Notes: generated by a model from the sequence alone, not told the origin. Positions 41,801-50,242 are shown, counted from the stretch's first letter. The stretch: DNA of 64,000 nucleotides from Nectonema munidae (GCA_030549495.1 JAUIRK010000087.1:186001-250000); one strand, 5' to 3'. Numbers and translations are program-made.

Positions 41801-44800
41801 AAATAAAATCGTCTGCGTTTATCAATGCTTTTTAATACAAATCTTCTGCTTTACATTAGATATCGTCTGATTATTGTGGCTGTTAATGAGCGAATCCAAC
41901 TTCAACCCGTTAACGACCAGAATAATCAGACGATATCTAATGTAAAGCAGAAGATTTGTATTAAAGGGCATTGATGAACGCAGATGATTTTATTTTTGTA
42001 AAGTCGACTCTGGCCGTTAACTGGTTAAATGAAATTAAATAGGAATTTCTAAAGTCGTTTGCTTTGTTTGGCCCTAAATGGGTTAAAAGAGATCCTTCTG
42101 AATACAATCACGTGAAATAAAGCTCCTTAATTTCTACTGTGGTTTCGGTCATAATTTAAAGGTTAGGCGAACAGTTGCCCCGGCATATTTAATTAATCTA
42201 ATGACTTAAAAAAATATGATTACTTCCAGAGTTAGCATGTGTGATGTCATTGATTTTTGAGTTAGTATTTCTGATGTAATTAATTATGATAAAATTGTGT
42301 AGCTCAAAATTTTAAGTTATTCTTTAATATTTTTTTCTTAATCTTAAATGTTTTTATATTTTTTAGTAATAGTTAAAAAAAGATCTGTAATCTTTCAATT
42401 GTTAAAATGTTTTTTTTTGTTTTTTAAAATAAATATATAGGGAGAATTGTCTTCGAACCAGTTTAAAGATATTGACAATTTCATAACTTTATCGTAGATA
42501 ATAATCTATCATTTAATTCCAACAAAAGCTTTTACTCTTCTACAGCGAAAGCCATCGATTTCACCGTGCAAAAAGGCGCATTCAAATTTCAAGAAAATGG
42601 TTCATCAAACACACTAACTATATTTGATGGCTTACAGCCAACTCGCCCGTTGTAATACTAACTCACACTAACTAATTAATTAACTAACCAAGCAATTAAT
42701 TAAAAAATAATTGGAGCAAGTTGGCAAAGGTGATTTGGTGTTAGTTGACCAGACCCCTATTTGATAATTATTAACTTATTAATCAATAATTTTAAAGTGT
42801 AGATGGTATAATTTGGTTGTGACATTTAATTGGTATATCATCTTTATTTTATTTTTTAAGCAAAAAATCTCATTTTTGTCATTTTATTTTCTCAATCACT
42901 CTAAGTTGTAAAAACAAAACTTAAAAATTTTAACAAATGTATATCAATTTCTTAAAGCTGGAAAATAGAGACGTGTCTTTTCAAAGTTGCTAACGAATTG
43001 AGTATAGAAGGTCGTTAGATTTAGAAACTTGTGTACAATTTACAGCTGCATTCTTAATGTAGAATCGAACGTCGATGATGGAAGCAATAGTAGCTCAGAC
43101 GTCATTCAAATTGAGCAATGTGAGAGCGCTGAGATGGAAGAAGAGGTTAGCACGGTTTCTTCCTCAAACAATATGCTGTCTTCATCTCATGCTCGGAATG
43201 AGGAGCCGACCGTGATATCGAAGCGGAGTAACAGTCCTGATGGTGAGCTCCTCTTTTTTCCTTCCTTCTTTTCAAAGTGCCATTCACTCTTTTCTCAGTC
43301 ACCATCCTTTCCCCAAACGTGTGTGGCAGTAAAAAGATTCGAGTTCATAATGTACGTTCTGACAACGACCGTTTCGATGAATGCCTCGAAGAGGGAGAAA
43401 TTACCTCCTACGTCCAAGTTCACTCCCACCTCCGTCCTCAAGAAGCGTCGAATAGCGAGAGTGATTCCTTTGTGAAATCTGCTTCTCCCAAGTCCTGTGT
43501 CATAGTTCCTACTGGCGTAGATCAAGCTTCTTCAGATGCTATTCCTAAAAATGAAGTGAATATTTGCTTTTTATACTTCTACATAACTTTTCAATTTCTT
43601 TGATGTAATTTTGCTCTACCATACCATGTTTTGTTAATACGCCATTGTAGAAGTCCATTGGCTTTTATTTTAGCAGTAGTCATATCTTCCTGTTTCTCAG
43701 ATCCCTTACTTCTGGCAAAATTTTGCTAGGTCCAAAGAAAATATTTCTTATATAAATGTTTAACTCTAAGCTTTGGGATAAACTACTAAATTTTCTTATT
43801 AGATGATAATTTTTTTCTTTCTTCCACTCGTATCCTTTCTTCATTATTTTACAGTAGTGATCAGTAGATTCCTTGTCTAAACTCGCTTTATCTAACGTTA
43901 TCAATTAACATTCATAATTCATTTATATGTTATGGGATAGGTAAATTTCTTTTATTCTAACTATGCTTAGAAATATTTTTCACTTTAGTTTCCAAAAATT
44001 TGGGAATTAGTAAAGCTATGCATTATGGCTTCGCTGGCTGACACTCAGAATTATTTTAAGGAATTTTTATTCCACTTTGTATTTACTTCAAAGACCTTAT
44101 GAAGTAAAAATTTCTTCTTTTCCAAAATTTAAAACTGCAGGAAATCTTTGCGAATGCGTAAAAAATCAACTTAAAATTCCTATGAAATATTTGTTTCGAG
44201 CAAGGCTGCCGATTCGGAATCTCGAGTCGCACGTTTTGAAGACTCCGAATTTAAAATAGTTATGTTCATATTTTTAGATTTAAAAAATACACTCATAGAC
44301 ACTCTCTTTAGTGAGAAGCTGAAAAATTTAATGAAATGTAAGAAAGAACTTTTTTATCTTACAATTTTTAACTCAAACTAACTTAACTAACTAAGATTAC
44401 AAAGTTCAGTTCATGAGTAGAAAGTTTTTTGAAAAAATAATTTAAGATTAATTTAGTTTTTGAAGTATATTATTGTTTTGGTTTTTATAGACAATAATTT
44501 TAAAATCTTTTTGAAGACAATGTAGGAAAGACACACTACAAATAACGTCTTTCAATGACTATCTAAAATCGACGTTCATAAAGGACCTTGCAAGTTGCAG
44601 TATGGTACATCGCATCACACTTTTGACATTAGTTATACATTGAAAATTAACTAGTAATACAGTAATTTATAAGCGATGTTTCAAAAGCGATTTTACACAA
44701 TTAGAGGTTGGAGATCAATAATAATTGAAACAGAAAAGTAATGGCTGTAGTCATCAGTGTTAAAAAAAATTTTTTAGAGATAAATCGAGTTTCTTCGGCA

Positions 44801-46875
44801 AAATTACAAATAGGTGCATGGAAGTCCAAAACTTATAAGTAAGGAGAATCGGAGTCTCAAAATATTTTCCCACTCCACACCCCTACCTTGAAGTAATAAA
44901 AGTTATCTATTTGTGTTTGACAAAAGTGATATTATATTTAATTTGGGTGCTAGCTAGTATTGCATACGTGTGTTCATATTCATTTTTGGAAAATCACGTT
45001 CTTGTTCTTAACCAAAAAAATTCAAATCCCCTTCAGTGAGCTCTCATACAAAGTAATTTAAACTTGTGTTGAAAGATGGAGCAAACTAACTATGTTATTT
45101 ATTATTTATTTATTATTTGTGTGGTAAATTGGACCACACAGTAGATAAAAACTCGTTTTTTGAAGAAAAAAAACAAAATGGAAATATGCTAAAAAAAAAT
45201 TTGAGAATACCTGCATTATGTATTAATTTTCATCATGTAGATTTTCTAGACTTAAAAAAATTTTAATGATATAAAACCCTTTTTATACTACTTTTAAGCT
45301 ATTAGACCCCATGCGATTTCAAACAGTTTTAATTGTTTTCCAAAAATTTTGGGGTTGAACAAGCGACTTAGTGCACTAAAAATTTTGCATATCTTGCCCC
45401 GTTGTAATAAAACTATTTATTCTGCCATAATATTCTCGACATAATAGTCACTATAATCATATGTGATATTACGAGTGTGGATTCTTTTTTTCAGGCAGAA
45501 AATTTTGGTTGCTCGATGCCCAGCACTTCCACCCTATTTAACATAACAGAGAGTCAATCAGACAAAACTTTTCTCGAAAATCCAGACGCTTTCCCTCTAT
45601 TCCCACACACGAGTGAATGGGCGAGTAGCAGCAGTGGAATTGGGGACGCTTTTGCGGTATGCCCTATTACTGCTCCTTCCCAAGATGCTTCTAGGATTTT
45701 TCAAGGTTTATCTTTTCTTTCTCTCATCAAATTAAGTTCCATTTTGGACTACATTTGCGTGTATTAAAGTTAGGTTTCCCTTTTACTATGTACACGATAT
45801 TACTGATGCATTTGTATTATTTTCGCAAGTTGAAGATTCAGGCACAAAATTTCTAATATCATTTTCCCCATCTTATGACGACAAATGTATATACCGGTGT
45901 GTGTGTGTATCTTTTGAATCTACTTTTGATTTTGGATCGCGATTGTTAAGCGTGTATGAGAAAATGGTTATTTTTTTCATGTTTGTGTATAGGTTTTCGA
46001 TATATAATTTACTTATTTATCTATCAGTTGTCGATGCAAATGCATGTTGTAAATGATTTCATAGGGTGCCTGAGGCCGCTATATGTAGAATGAGTGATGA
46101 TTGATAACTGTTATTTAATATATCTAATTATTTTTAAAAAATGTGATTCTCTTAGCATTTGTTATTGTGATGTAATTAATTATGATTAAATTGTATAGCT
46201 CAAAAATTTGAAATTATTTTAATTTTTTTTTCTTATTTCTAAATGTTTTTCATATTTTTCTAAACATTTTGTTCAATAGTTAAAATGTTTTTTTTCTTTT
46301 AAATAAATATCACGAGGGCAGTTGTTCGGCGGGCAATTATTATAGGCGGCAAGACCATTGATAACATGTTGACTTTGCTATGCACTATTTTAGCGCCAAC
46401 AAGGTCTACTTCTTGTGAACCCGCGTCAACCTTTTCCTTCATCTCAGCAGCCTTCTCGAGCCAAAAGGACTCCTACATTTCCGATTTTTCGAGCAAAGCA
46501 AGCGCGCCAAGTCCACTCCCTTCCTTCCCATTTCACGCTGCCCCACCTTCTGACGCAGAACAACGCGCTGAAGTCTCCAAACTTTACGATAGCGATGATG
46601 AAGGTTTCCTGTCTTCAGTTTCAGGATCGACTCTTAGTGTCTCTGCTTCTTCCGCCATTTCTACTTCGGTGGCCGACTTGACTGAACGTCCATCCAAATC
46701 CAGTGCAACGAGTGTCAAGATAAAGCCGATCGTCTTCGACTTAGATGTGTCAACGAGCACCGTTTCTCAATCAACTTTAACGAATCCTTCTCCTTCCTTC
46801 ACGCAAAGACACCGATCATCTGGCACAGTGAAAAAGGCATACACGCTGGATAGGAGAAATAAAAACCCAAAATGA
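11853..46875 (+). CDS. TPR: nucleoprotein TPR (Megator/Mlp) orthologue
   Basis: TPR forms the nuclear-basket filaments of the pore and works in export control, chromatin exclusion at pores and the spindle checkpoint. The joined exons give about 2125 residues; human TPR has 2363. Proposed exons: 11853-12015, 14382-14486, 14542-14615, 16489-16585, 16643-16746, 17595-17708, 17798-17941, 18905-19214, 19424-19611, 19880-20229, 22763-22940, 22998-23124, 23577-23758, 24222-24365, 26144-26458, 27728-27950, 28895-29061, 29698-29904, 32776-33444, 33916-34413, 34476-34622, 34676-35147, 41302-41571, 43063-43242, 43299-43555, 45495-45705, 46394-46875. Every junction keeps phase. Matches to human TPR run in order, including SPSAAAVSKLL (human SPTAAAVAKI), KAPVLMEQ, a QRDVYRVLL motif, EQLLEVLEYLR and ISQLKLIARKYRNQYEE. 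Residues 1 to about 1590 are coiled coil and the rest is a Ser/Thr-rich tail. The exon end at 41571 is least certain. Confidence 0.9.
12016..14381 (+). other. TPR intron 1 with a TTAA MITE
   Basis: AT-rich intron; the only element I recognise is the MITE at 13780-13917. Reading frames at 12485 and 13555 lack any family resemblance. The last 20 bases are pyrimidine-rich and end TATTTTTAG before the exon at 14382. Confidence 0.6.
13780..13917. mobile_element. TTAA-flanked MITE, family A, copy 1
   Basis: The 138 bp element starts TTAACCCATTTAAGACCAA and ends with the inverse TTGGTCGTAAATGGGTTAA; the 19-base ends differ at one position. TTAA at both edges is the target of piggyBac-type transposases. 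The centre carries CAGACGATATCTAA and a CGCAGACGATTTATATTC core shared with the copies at 49.3 and 54.4 kb. It has no coding capacity. Confidence 0.85.
14616..16488 (+). other. TPR intron 3 with a hAT fragment
   Basis: Apart from the hAT fragment at 15980-16390, this intron has a GC-rich patch at about 15558-15605 (GTGGGCCGCAAGACAAGAGG) that resembles the end of another hAT element. No other feature was identified. Confidence 0.55.
15980..16390 (-). mobile_element. hAT transposon remnant with dimerisation domain
   Basis: On the minus strand, about 16315 down to 16175 encodes SKSERLFSVGTNIVNNKRAC and then LNPEKVEEIIFVGQN. This is the classic C-terminal dimerisation motif of hAT transposases. 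The GC-rich left edge starts CAGAGCTCTGCGGGGAAG. A related GCGGGGAAA word in inverse orientation occurs near 16360, so the remnant may keep both ends, but I found no clear target duplication. Only the last part of a transposase is left. Confidence 0.75.
16747..17594 (+). other. TPR intron 5 with an exon-1-like patch
   Basis: At about 17156-17220 a short frame reads CDNEFITSNS, close to CDNEFISLDS in the first TPR exon; 16 of 17 bases around TGTGATAATGA(A/G)TTTAT agree. It has no adjoining splice sites that keep frame. The rest of the intron has no recognised feature. Confidence 0.35.
17942..18904 (+). other. TPR intron 7
   Basis: AT-rich intron; I see no mobile element or secondary gene in it. 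Frames within it have no family resemblance. Confidence 0.5.
19424..23124 (+). other. TPR: TPR exons 9-12: most conserved core
   Basis: This holds the family signature. Exon 9 reads ANEENLALLSPSAAAVSKLL, then a GMTLTQLY motif, against human SEEELAAMSPTAAAVAKI and GMKLTELY. Exon 10 continues with ELDLKAPVLMEQ and a Leu-heptad coil, ending SSDIITQKLIKF. Exon 11 starts RNVEELLKKNEELGTAFREL, against human [20 protein letters not shown]. Exon 12 has KKQRDVYRVLLTQGN, against human RQRDMYRILLSQTTG. Exon 12 uses a weak donor (GTTTGC) at 23125. The homology is close enough to fix the gene's identity on its own. Confidence 0.9.
20230..22762 (+). other. TPR intron 10 with small local duplications
   Basis: The intron holds a roughly 75 bp tandem duplication at about 21930-22080, each unit ending AAATCTCTTATTCTTTTT. 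It also has diverged repeats around ATCAAATCA...GGAGCAA at about 22190, 22240 and 22350. The last 12 bases before 22763 (CTACTTTTTCAAG) form the acceptor. No coding feature was seen. Confidence 0.5.
24366..26143 (+). other. TPR intron 14
   Basis: A G-rich patch at about 24391-24445 (CAGTGATGTATTTAGG, then GGGGAGGGGGGCG) has the look of a hAT terminus lying just behind the exon end. No opposite end or target duplication was located. The rest is AT-rich without a recognised feature. Confidence 0.45.
26459..27727 (+). other. TPR intron 15
   Basis: I see no recognisable element. Reading frames here are short and AT-driven. The acceptor at 27727 is TTTTATTATAAATAG. Confidence 0.45.
27951..29697 (+). 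other. TPR introns 16 and 17 around a short exon
   Basis: The exon 28895-29061 sits between two introns. The first has a (TA)n run at about 28728-28744. The second carries a truncated family B MITE at 29331-29440. Nothing else was recognised. Confidence 0.5.
29331..29440. mobile_element. family B MITE, truncated copy
   Basis: The segment runs from CTAACCGTTTAACGACCAGA through GATATCTAATGTAAAGCAG and ends in TTTTGTAAAGTCGAC. It matches the copies at 41771-41891 and 41901-42028 over most of its length, but the right-hand inverted repeat is missing or decayed. Confidence 0.75.
29905..32775 (+). other. TPR intron 18, mosaic composition
   Basis: The first 700 bases are unusually G/T-rich for this window (repeated TGTGTG words at 30050-30180). 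Positions about 30895-30962 look like the end of a Charlie-type hAT element read on the minus strand: CAGTGGTTTTCAAACTGG followed by AGTCCGCG. The long palindrome at 32069-32251 is listed separately. A (TA)n run lies at about 32438-32452. Confidence 0.5.
32069..32251. repeat. palindrome with ~50 bp arms
   Basis: The left arm (about 32069-32117) contains TTGTTTGAAAAATTTCTTTA, then GTTGCC and TTTGTTGTTAT. The right arm (about 32201-32251) is its near-perfect inverse: ATAACAACAAA, GGCAAC, then the inverse of the first word with a single A/G change. The loop is about 83 bp. It could be a small fold-back MITE. A hairpin transcript is possible but not shown by the sequence. Confidence 0.75.
34414..34475 (+). 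other. probable GC-AG intron of TPR
   Basis: The protein alignment requires a 62 bp intron between EEIDSK and LTQISQLKLIARKY. The only frame-keeping left border is AAG followed by GCAAAC, a non-canonical GC donor with a good upstream AAG. The intron ends TTATTTTTTAG. A canonical GTAAGC lies 19 bases further on, but splicing there would place a TAA stop immediately after the junction. Confidence 0.65.
36459..39000 (+). mobile_element. piggyBac-type transposon, damaged
   Basis: The element contains a piggyBac transposase gene (37080-38733) and three copies of a GGGTG-NN-ATTCCACCC palindrome, near 36460, 36801 and 38975. The outer two are each followed closely by TTAA (36475 and 38997), the piggyBac target. 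The exact ends are therefore ambiguous: either the 36801 and 38990 copies are the subterminal repeats, or the outer pair is. It lies inside a TPR intron in the sense orientation. Confidence 0.75.
37080..38733 (+). pseudogene. piggyBac transposase (DDE_Tnp_1_7), interrupted
   Basis: Three pieces in order make one piggyBac transposase. An acidic N-terminal part ends RKWTRNF. The catalytic part carries FIGINIMMSYHVLPELRDYF, LFEFDIYVGRK (first Asp), HLFFDNFYTS (second Asp) and MRGTDFLDQQ (third and fourth Asp). The C-terminal part ends with a Cys-rich finger, CKQC...CLDC...CLNKNRNCWEKYH. All four Asp positions and the finger are kept. It is broken by an in-frame stop near 37326, a frame change near 37690 and another near 38434, and no ATG precedes the first residues in frame. 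Codon use does not differ noticeably from the host genes. Confidence 0.85.
39079..40102 (-). mobile_element. antisense piggyBac relic, N-terminal half
   Basis: Read on the minus strand, the element begins at TTAA (40099-40102) followed by CCCTCACAGTAC, a typical piggyBac terminus, and a TATATAAC box at about 40070-40077. The reading frame from 39738 begins MSDIEDFEDRYL and reaches DIFKLFMTETLIQYI. The frame at 39358-39143 has SISRDMFYLKHIFIRFDDRN. Both fit the N-terminal region of piggyBac transposases (…FF..E.…; SR.RF..I...LRFDD). The catalytic half and the other terminus are absent. It belongs to a different family from the sense copy beside it. Confidence 0.7.
40033..40077 (-). promoter_or_regulatory. 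putative promoter of the piggyBac relic
   Basis: A perfect palindromic CRE (TGACGTCA, 40033-40040) and a TATATAAC box (about 40070-40077 read on the minus strand) lie between the relic's TTAA end and its first coding frame. This fits a transposon promoter. Activity cannot be judged from sequence. Confidence 0.4.
40597..41167 (-). mobile_element. hAT-derived element with target duplication
   Basis: The 571 bp element starts CAGAGCCCGCGC and ends GCGCGGGCCCTG; the 12-base ends differ at one position. The flanks are TATAAAAT on the left and TATAGAAT on the right, an 8 bp hAT target duplication with one difference. On the minus strand at 41021-40800 it keeps a hAT dimerisation motif (STASCERSFPTLKRVFELF). 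It is therefore an internally deleted derivative that kept the last part of the transposase. Confidence 0.88.
41302..41571 (+). other. TPR: TPR exon 23, Ser-rich, right border uncertain
   Basis: After CATTTTTCCAG the phase-1 frame reads GPLSSSSSSSSTSN and continues open, Ser/Thr/Pro-rich, to a stop near 41643. The proposed donor is GTTGGC at 41572, in phase 1, which joins the acceptor at 43062. An alternative is GTGTAA at about 41360, in phase 2, which would join the acceptor at 43045 instead. Neither donor is strong. Confidence 0.55.
41771..41891. mobile_element. family B MITE, inverted copy
   Basis: This is the near-exact inverse of the copy at 41901-42028. It shares GTCGACTTTACAAAAATAAA, CAAATCTTCTGCTTTACATT and AGATATCGTCTGATTATT. 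The ends (ACCGGTTATCGACCA at left) are more worn than those of its neighbour. It lies only about 9 bp from that copy. Confidence 0.8.
41901..42028. mobile_element. family B MITE
   Basis: The 128 bp element starts TTCAACCCGTTAACGACC and ends GGCCGTTAACTGGTTAA. These are inverted repeats whose ancestral edge was probably TTAA, so a piggyBac-type origin is likely. The core word CAGACGATATCTAA is shared with family A, which suggests the two families are related. Confidence 0.8.
42165..42470. mobile_element. ~300 bp inverted-repeat element, copy 1
   Basis: It shares with 46060-46345 the words GTAATTAATTATGAT, AAATTGTNTAGCTCAAAA, TTTTTTTCTTA and an ATAGTTAAAA...AAATAAATAT tail. It starts GGCGAACAGTTGCCCC and ends in an AGGGAGAATTGTCTTCGAACC word that is roughly its inverse. 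It has no coding potential and its superfamily is unknown. Confidence 0.65.
43556..45494 (+). other. TPR intron 25
   Basis: A pair of weakly inverse words (about 44199, CAAGGCTGCCGATTCGGAAT; about 44850-44889, AATCGGAGTCTC and CACCCCTACCTTG) could mark a 690 bp non-autonomous element of hAT type, but no target duplication is evident. The rest is AT-rich without a recognised feature. The acceptor before 45495 is TTCTTTTTTTCAG. Confidence 0.4.
46060..46345. mobile_element. ~300 bp inverted-repeat element, copy 2
   Basis: This is the second copy of the element at 42165-42470, in the same orientation. Its right end (GGGCAGTTGTTCGGC) is the inverse of copy 1's left end (GGCGAACAGTTGCCCC) with few changes, which confirms terminal inverted repeats. 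It ends about 50 bp before the last TPR exon. Confidence 0.65.
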
Positions 46876-46923
46876 AAATTTGCCTTTCTCCTCCCTTCTA
46901 TACCCATTCAATATTTTTTTAAT

Positions 46924-47017
46924 AATAAATATTAATTTTAGCTGTTTTTTAGTCTTATTCTAATCGCATCATATATGTTCAATATGTATTATTTTTGTTC
47001 CCAAATAAGTTAATAAA
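46924..47017 (+). terminator. TPR polyadenylation signals
   Basis: Two AATAAA hexamers, at 46924-46929 and 47012-47017, follow the TPR stop codon by about 50 and 140 bases, each in an AT-rich stretch with T-rich DNA downstream. The second is followed by TTTTAATCATTTTTATT, a fair downstream element. Confidence 0.55.
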
Positions 47018-47761
47018 AGGAAATTTTAATCATTTTTATTACTGAAACATTATTGATCTTTTGTAGAAACACTAATATTTTATTATGGAAGCCTTTAAAA
47101 TGTTTACTTTTGAATTTCTTAAATTTACGCAGCTTCGAATAAAGTTGATATCCTTGATCTTTGGTATATCTTCCATTTCATAAATAGGGATGAAGCCAAA
47201 TTTCTACTTTTAAAGCAACTTGTGATCATGTTCGATAAAAACTCAAAAAATTTAAATTTATAATTTTTTATTTCTCATAACCTTTTTCAATAATAATCCT
47301 ATAGTATATATTTAATGATAAATAATCAAGTTAGCAAAAAATAATTTATAAAAATTGTTATAAATGACATGCTGAAAAATATTACTGGGTGCTAGTGTAA
47401 CTAAACCGAGCACTTTGGCCCCTTGATTTGATTCTTGTTCCTTAATTTTTCCTTTATTAATTAAAGGGACGGCTTTGAACTATATATCCCAATTGGACCT
47501 CTATTCTTTTGCTTACAATTTCGCTATCAGCTTGAACTCTCTACTTCATTTCGCCTATATCTTATATGGTAACAAATTATACTCTTCATTCTAAATTGAT
47601 ACTTTCATCAGAAATTTTGACATCCCAAAAGTAAAAACTAAGTCTGGAATGAAATCAATTTGGCATAAAAAAATTTATTTTATTTAAAATTTGAATGAAT
47701 GTTTTCGTAAGCAATTTTATCATAAATCAAAATTTGATTGAAATTTTCTACAAAGTTGCCA

Positions 47762-48003
47762 TGTTTATTGGAAAAATGTGTATATAGGTGTTATGTCTTT
47801 CAATATATATATATATGATTATAAAATTCCAAGAGTGCATCTAATGTAAACACTAAGTTTTTAAGCCTATAAGATATTAGAATTGATGTTTATTGGAAAA
47901 TGTGTATATAGGTGTTATGTCTTTCAATATATATATATGATACAAAATTCCAAGAGTGCATCTTATGTAAACCCTAAGTTATAAGCTATAGACATTATAA
48001 TAT
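47762..48003. repeat. tandem duplication of ~120 bp
   Basis: Two adjacent units each begin TGTTTATTGGAAAA, continue TGTGTATATAGGTGTTATGT and end in AAAATTCCAAGAGTGCATCT followed by a TAAAC..CTAAGTT word. Differences are mostly in the TA run and small indels, so the duplication is fairly recent. Confidence 0.85.
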
Positions 48004-48287
48004 AAAAATTTTGTTGATAAAATGAACATTTCATTATGATTGACAGTTTTTGACATAAGAGGGTTATTCAACTACCGTGAAAATAGTTTTAAAAGATGCA
48101 GCTAGCGCTTTTAGAAAAAGTCACAAAGTTTGAAAGCATATAATTTATCCAATTTCGACAATAAAAATGTTGAAGCTAAAATGCCCCCGTCACTGATCGG
48201 GTTAACGTGTGAATGCTTTTCCACTTATTCTAAATATAATAATGCCCCAATTCAATCTGTCATATAACGATTATCATCTTTTACTTC

Positions 48288-48518
48288 TCAGAGCTCTTTG
48301 ATTCCTTTCAGTATAGGGTAGATCTGATAGACCTTTTTCTCTTCCTCATCCCAAAGTTCATCACTCTCTCCATACAGGTGAACACTGAACAGTCTTTTTA
48401 GCGAAGATCTTTGATCGTCCTGGAAGACAGTCATGTACTCAGACTTACTTACGTTGGCGATCTGTGTTTTCCAACTATGAATTCCTTGGGTAAATCTCCC
48501 TCGCACTTTTTTTCTCAT
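48288..48518 (-). CDS. unassigned antisense reading frame, possible terminal exon
   Basis: A 76-residue frame reads MRKKVRGRFTQG... and ends DELWDEEEKKVYQIYPILKG followed by IKEL and a stop. Its charged, mixed composition looks more like protein than the AT-driven frames around it, and its GC content is higher than that of the flanks. I do not recognise a family. Upstream minus-strand exons were not found, and the opposite strand is also open over part of it, so this may be noise or a decayed gene piece. Confidence 0.25.
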   Translation of the reverse strand: MRKKVRGRFTQGIHSWKTQIANVSKSEYMTVFQDDQRSSLKRLFSVHLYGESDELWDEEEKKVYQIYPILKGIKEL

Positions 48519-49309
48519 AACGGTATTAATATTTTTACAGATTTCTTTTCTTCACAGACTAAGCAGAATCGCTTTAAAACTTGTATCGGGAAGGTATAGA
48601 GTTTATAATGATGTCTACATTTCAATGGGAAGTTCAAAGAATATCAAAAAATATAGTTCTTGATGTTTGCTTGATTTATTCGATTATATAACAAGTGTTC
48701 TCTTTATGAATGAAAATCATTCAACACTTGTTTCGGAAAACTCACACGACTGTTCCTCAAGAAAAAATAATTGTATTTTGATTGAATGAATTTATTTTAT
48801 ACCTAAAACATAATTGTGTTACTTGCTCAATAAGGAGCGTTGAAGAAAGTCAAGCGATGTCAAAACAACGAGTGGCTGGATTAGTCTGAGTGAGAATGAT
48901 TTCGGGTCCAGAAAATATATTGGGACTCAGAGCAGAGAGCTTGAGGTTTAGTCTACTATTTTTTTTGAAAAAAAGCAAACATTTGAAAGTTTCCAAATTC
49001 ATTAAAATTTGTTTATATAACATTTGGAATAAATGAATGAGAAGGCTGGCATAGTTATAGTGATGTCAATTTTTTTGATTAAGTCCCAAAGCTTAACTTG
49101 ATATAGTTGGGATTTGCACGAACATTTGGGGAACCAACAATCTTAAAACTGCTTGGAACCAGAATCCGAAGTAATAAAAAGTAATTTTATCAAATATGCA
49201 AACATCAAAGAATAAACATACTGTCAATCAACGTCATTTTATTTTGACCAAAATATTATTTTCTTTTTACAATTCTGATTTGCTTGTTTTACTCGTAAGA
49301 CCGTCAACT

Positions 49310-49447
49310 TTAACCCATTAAGTAGCATAGAAATCAGACGATATCTAAAAAAACGCAGACGATTTATATTCAAAGTCATTGAAAAAAGCAGATGAAGATG
49401 AAATTACTTATGTTCCCAAATGGAAGCATTGGGACTTAATGGGTTAA
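49310..49447. mobile_element. TTAA-flanked MITE, family A, copy 2
   Basis: It starts TTAACCCATTAAGTAGC and ends GGACTTAATGGGTTAA, with TTAA at both edges and the same 138 bp length as the other two copies. The centre carries the shared CAGACGATATCTAA and CGCAGACGATTTATATTC words. The outer parts differ more from copies 1 and 3 than those do from each other. Confidence 0.85.
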
Positions 49448-50242
49448 AATTATACTGAAGAGTGTTTATTAGTAGGATCTTTATTTCGTCTCCTATCATT
49501 TGCCGCGTTATCACATCTTCATTATCCAGGACATGGAATTACGTTGAATGAGGACAAAAACAAGTCCCGCGCCACACGTGGACTTAGATTGCGCATCCCT
49601 ACTTTAATTATAGGGGGACTTTGAATTGAGATGATCTATTGCTATTGCCTATTTTCGTTTATTTCTATTCCTTTCAAGCGTATTCTTTCATTTACATAAA
49701 AGGATAAAAAATTAATATGACAGAATTTTCATGATAAGTTGCATAAACAAAGGCTATACCCAGGGTGGTTACTCGATAACAGTATCTGCATTGACTGAGC
49801 CTCATTGTTCAGGCTATATGCAATGCTATTATCCGACTTTCACTATCATCAACAAGGTCTTCTCATCCTAAGAAATGAAGAATGTTGTGAGAAAGAACTC
49901 ATGATCAAAAGGCCCTCACACATGCTCTTTCAATCATGCTCTCAGGCATCCCTTTTAACTTTACACAAAGTTAGGTGGAGAGGGCGTGCTCAATCGCATA
50001 AACATACGCGCGCACACACGCAGATTGACAACGCGCAAACCTACCCACAACGATAAAAAACAAACAAACAAAAGTAAAGGGTCTATCATATTCTTTCTAT
50101 GTCAATTGTATTATCAAGCGTTAAGAACTTAAATAATAGCGCCTTTTTCAAGGCTTCCTCTCCCACCAGTATTCAAGATAAAAGTGAATGAAAGTCACAT
50201 GATAACGCCAAACCTTTATTTATCAGTTTGGGGGTTGCAGGG

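Larger units (their letters stand above)
41572..43062 (+). other. TPR intron 23 with MITEs
   Basis: It contains the head-to-head family B MITEs (41771-42028), an isolated TTAA-type end reading CCTAAATGGGTTAA near 42069, and copy 1 of the 300 bp inverted-repeat element (42165-42470). At its right end two acceptors 17 bases apart (43045 and 43062) are both usable in different phases. Confidence 0.55.
34676..46875 (+). other. TPR: TPR C-terminal Ser/Thr-rich tail exons
   Basis: Exon 22 ends the coiled coil and enters a low-complexity tail with TANIKPF and ISIRPM, matching the ASIRPM motif at the start of the human TPR tail. The tail is split by a 6.2 kb intron (35148-41301) filled with transposons. 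Later exons carry runs of Ser (41304 onward), an acidic SSSDVIQIEQCESAEMEEE stretch like the human DDVIVIDSDDEEE region, and a possible nuclear-localisation patch (GSKKIRV). The last exon, from 46394, ends RRNKNPK followed by TGA at 46873-46875. The human protein also ends with a basic patch. No globular domain is visible. Confidence 0.75.
47018..50242. other. spacer between TPR and the collagen gene
   Basis: It contains the tandem duplication (47762-48003), an antisense frame of unknown nature (48288-48518), a small exon-like segment on the + strand at 48558-48596 bounded by CTTCACAG and GTATAG, and MITE family A copy 2. A perfect AACAAGTGTT/AACACTTGTT inverted pair lies at about 48690-48732. 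No confident gene was found. Confidence 0.5.
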
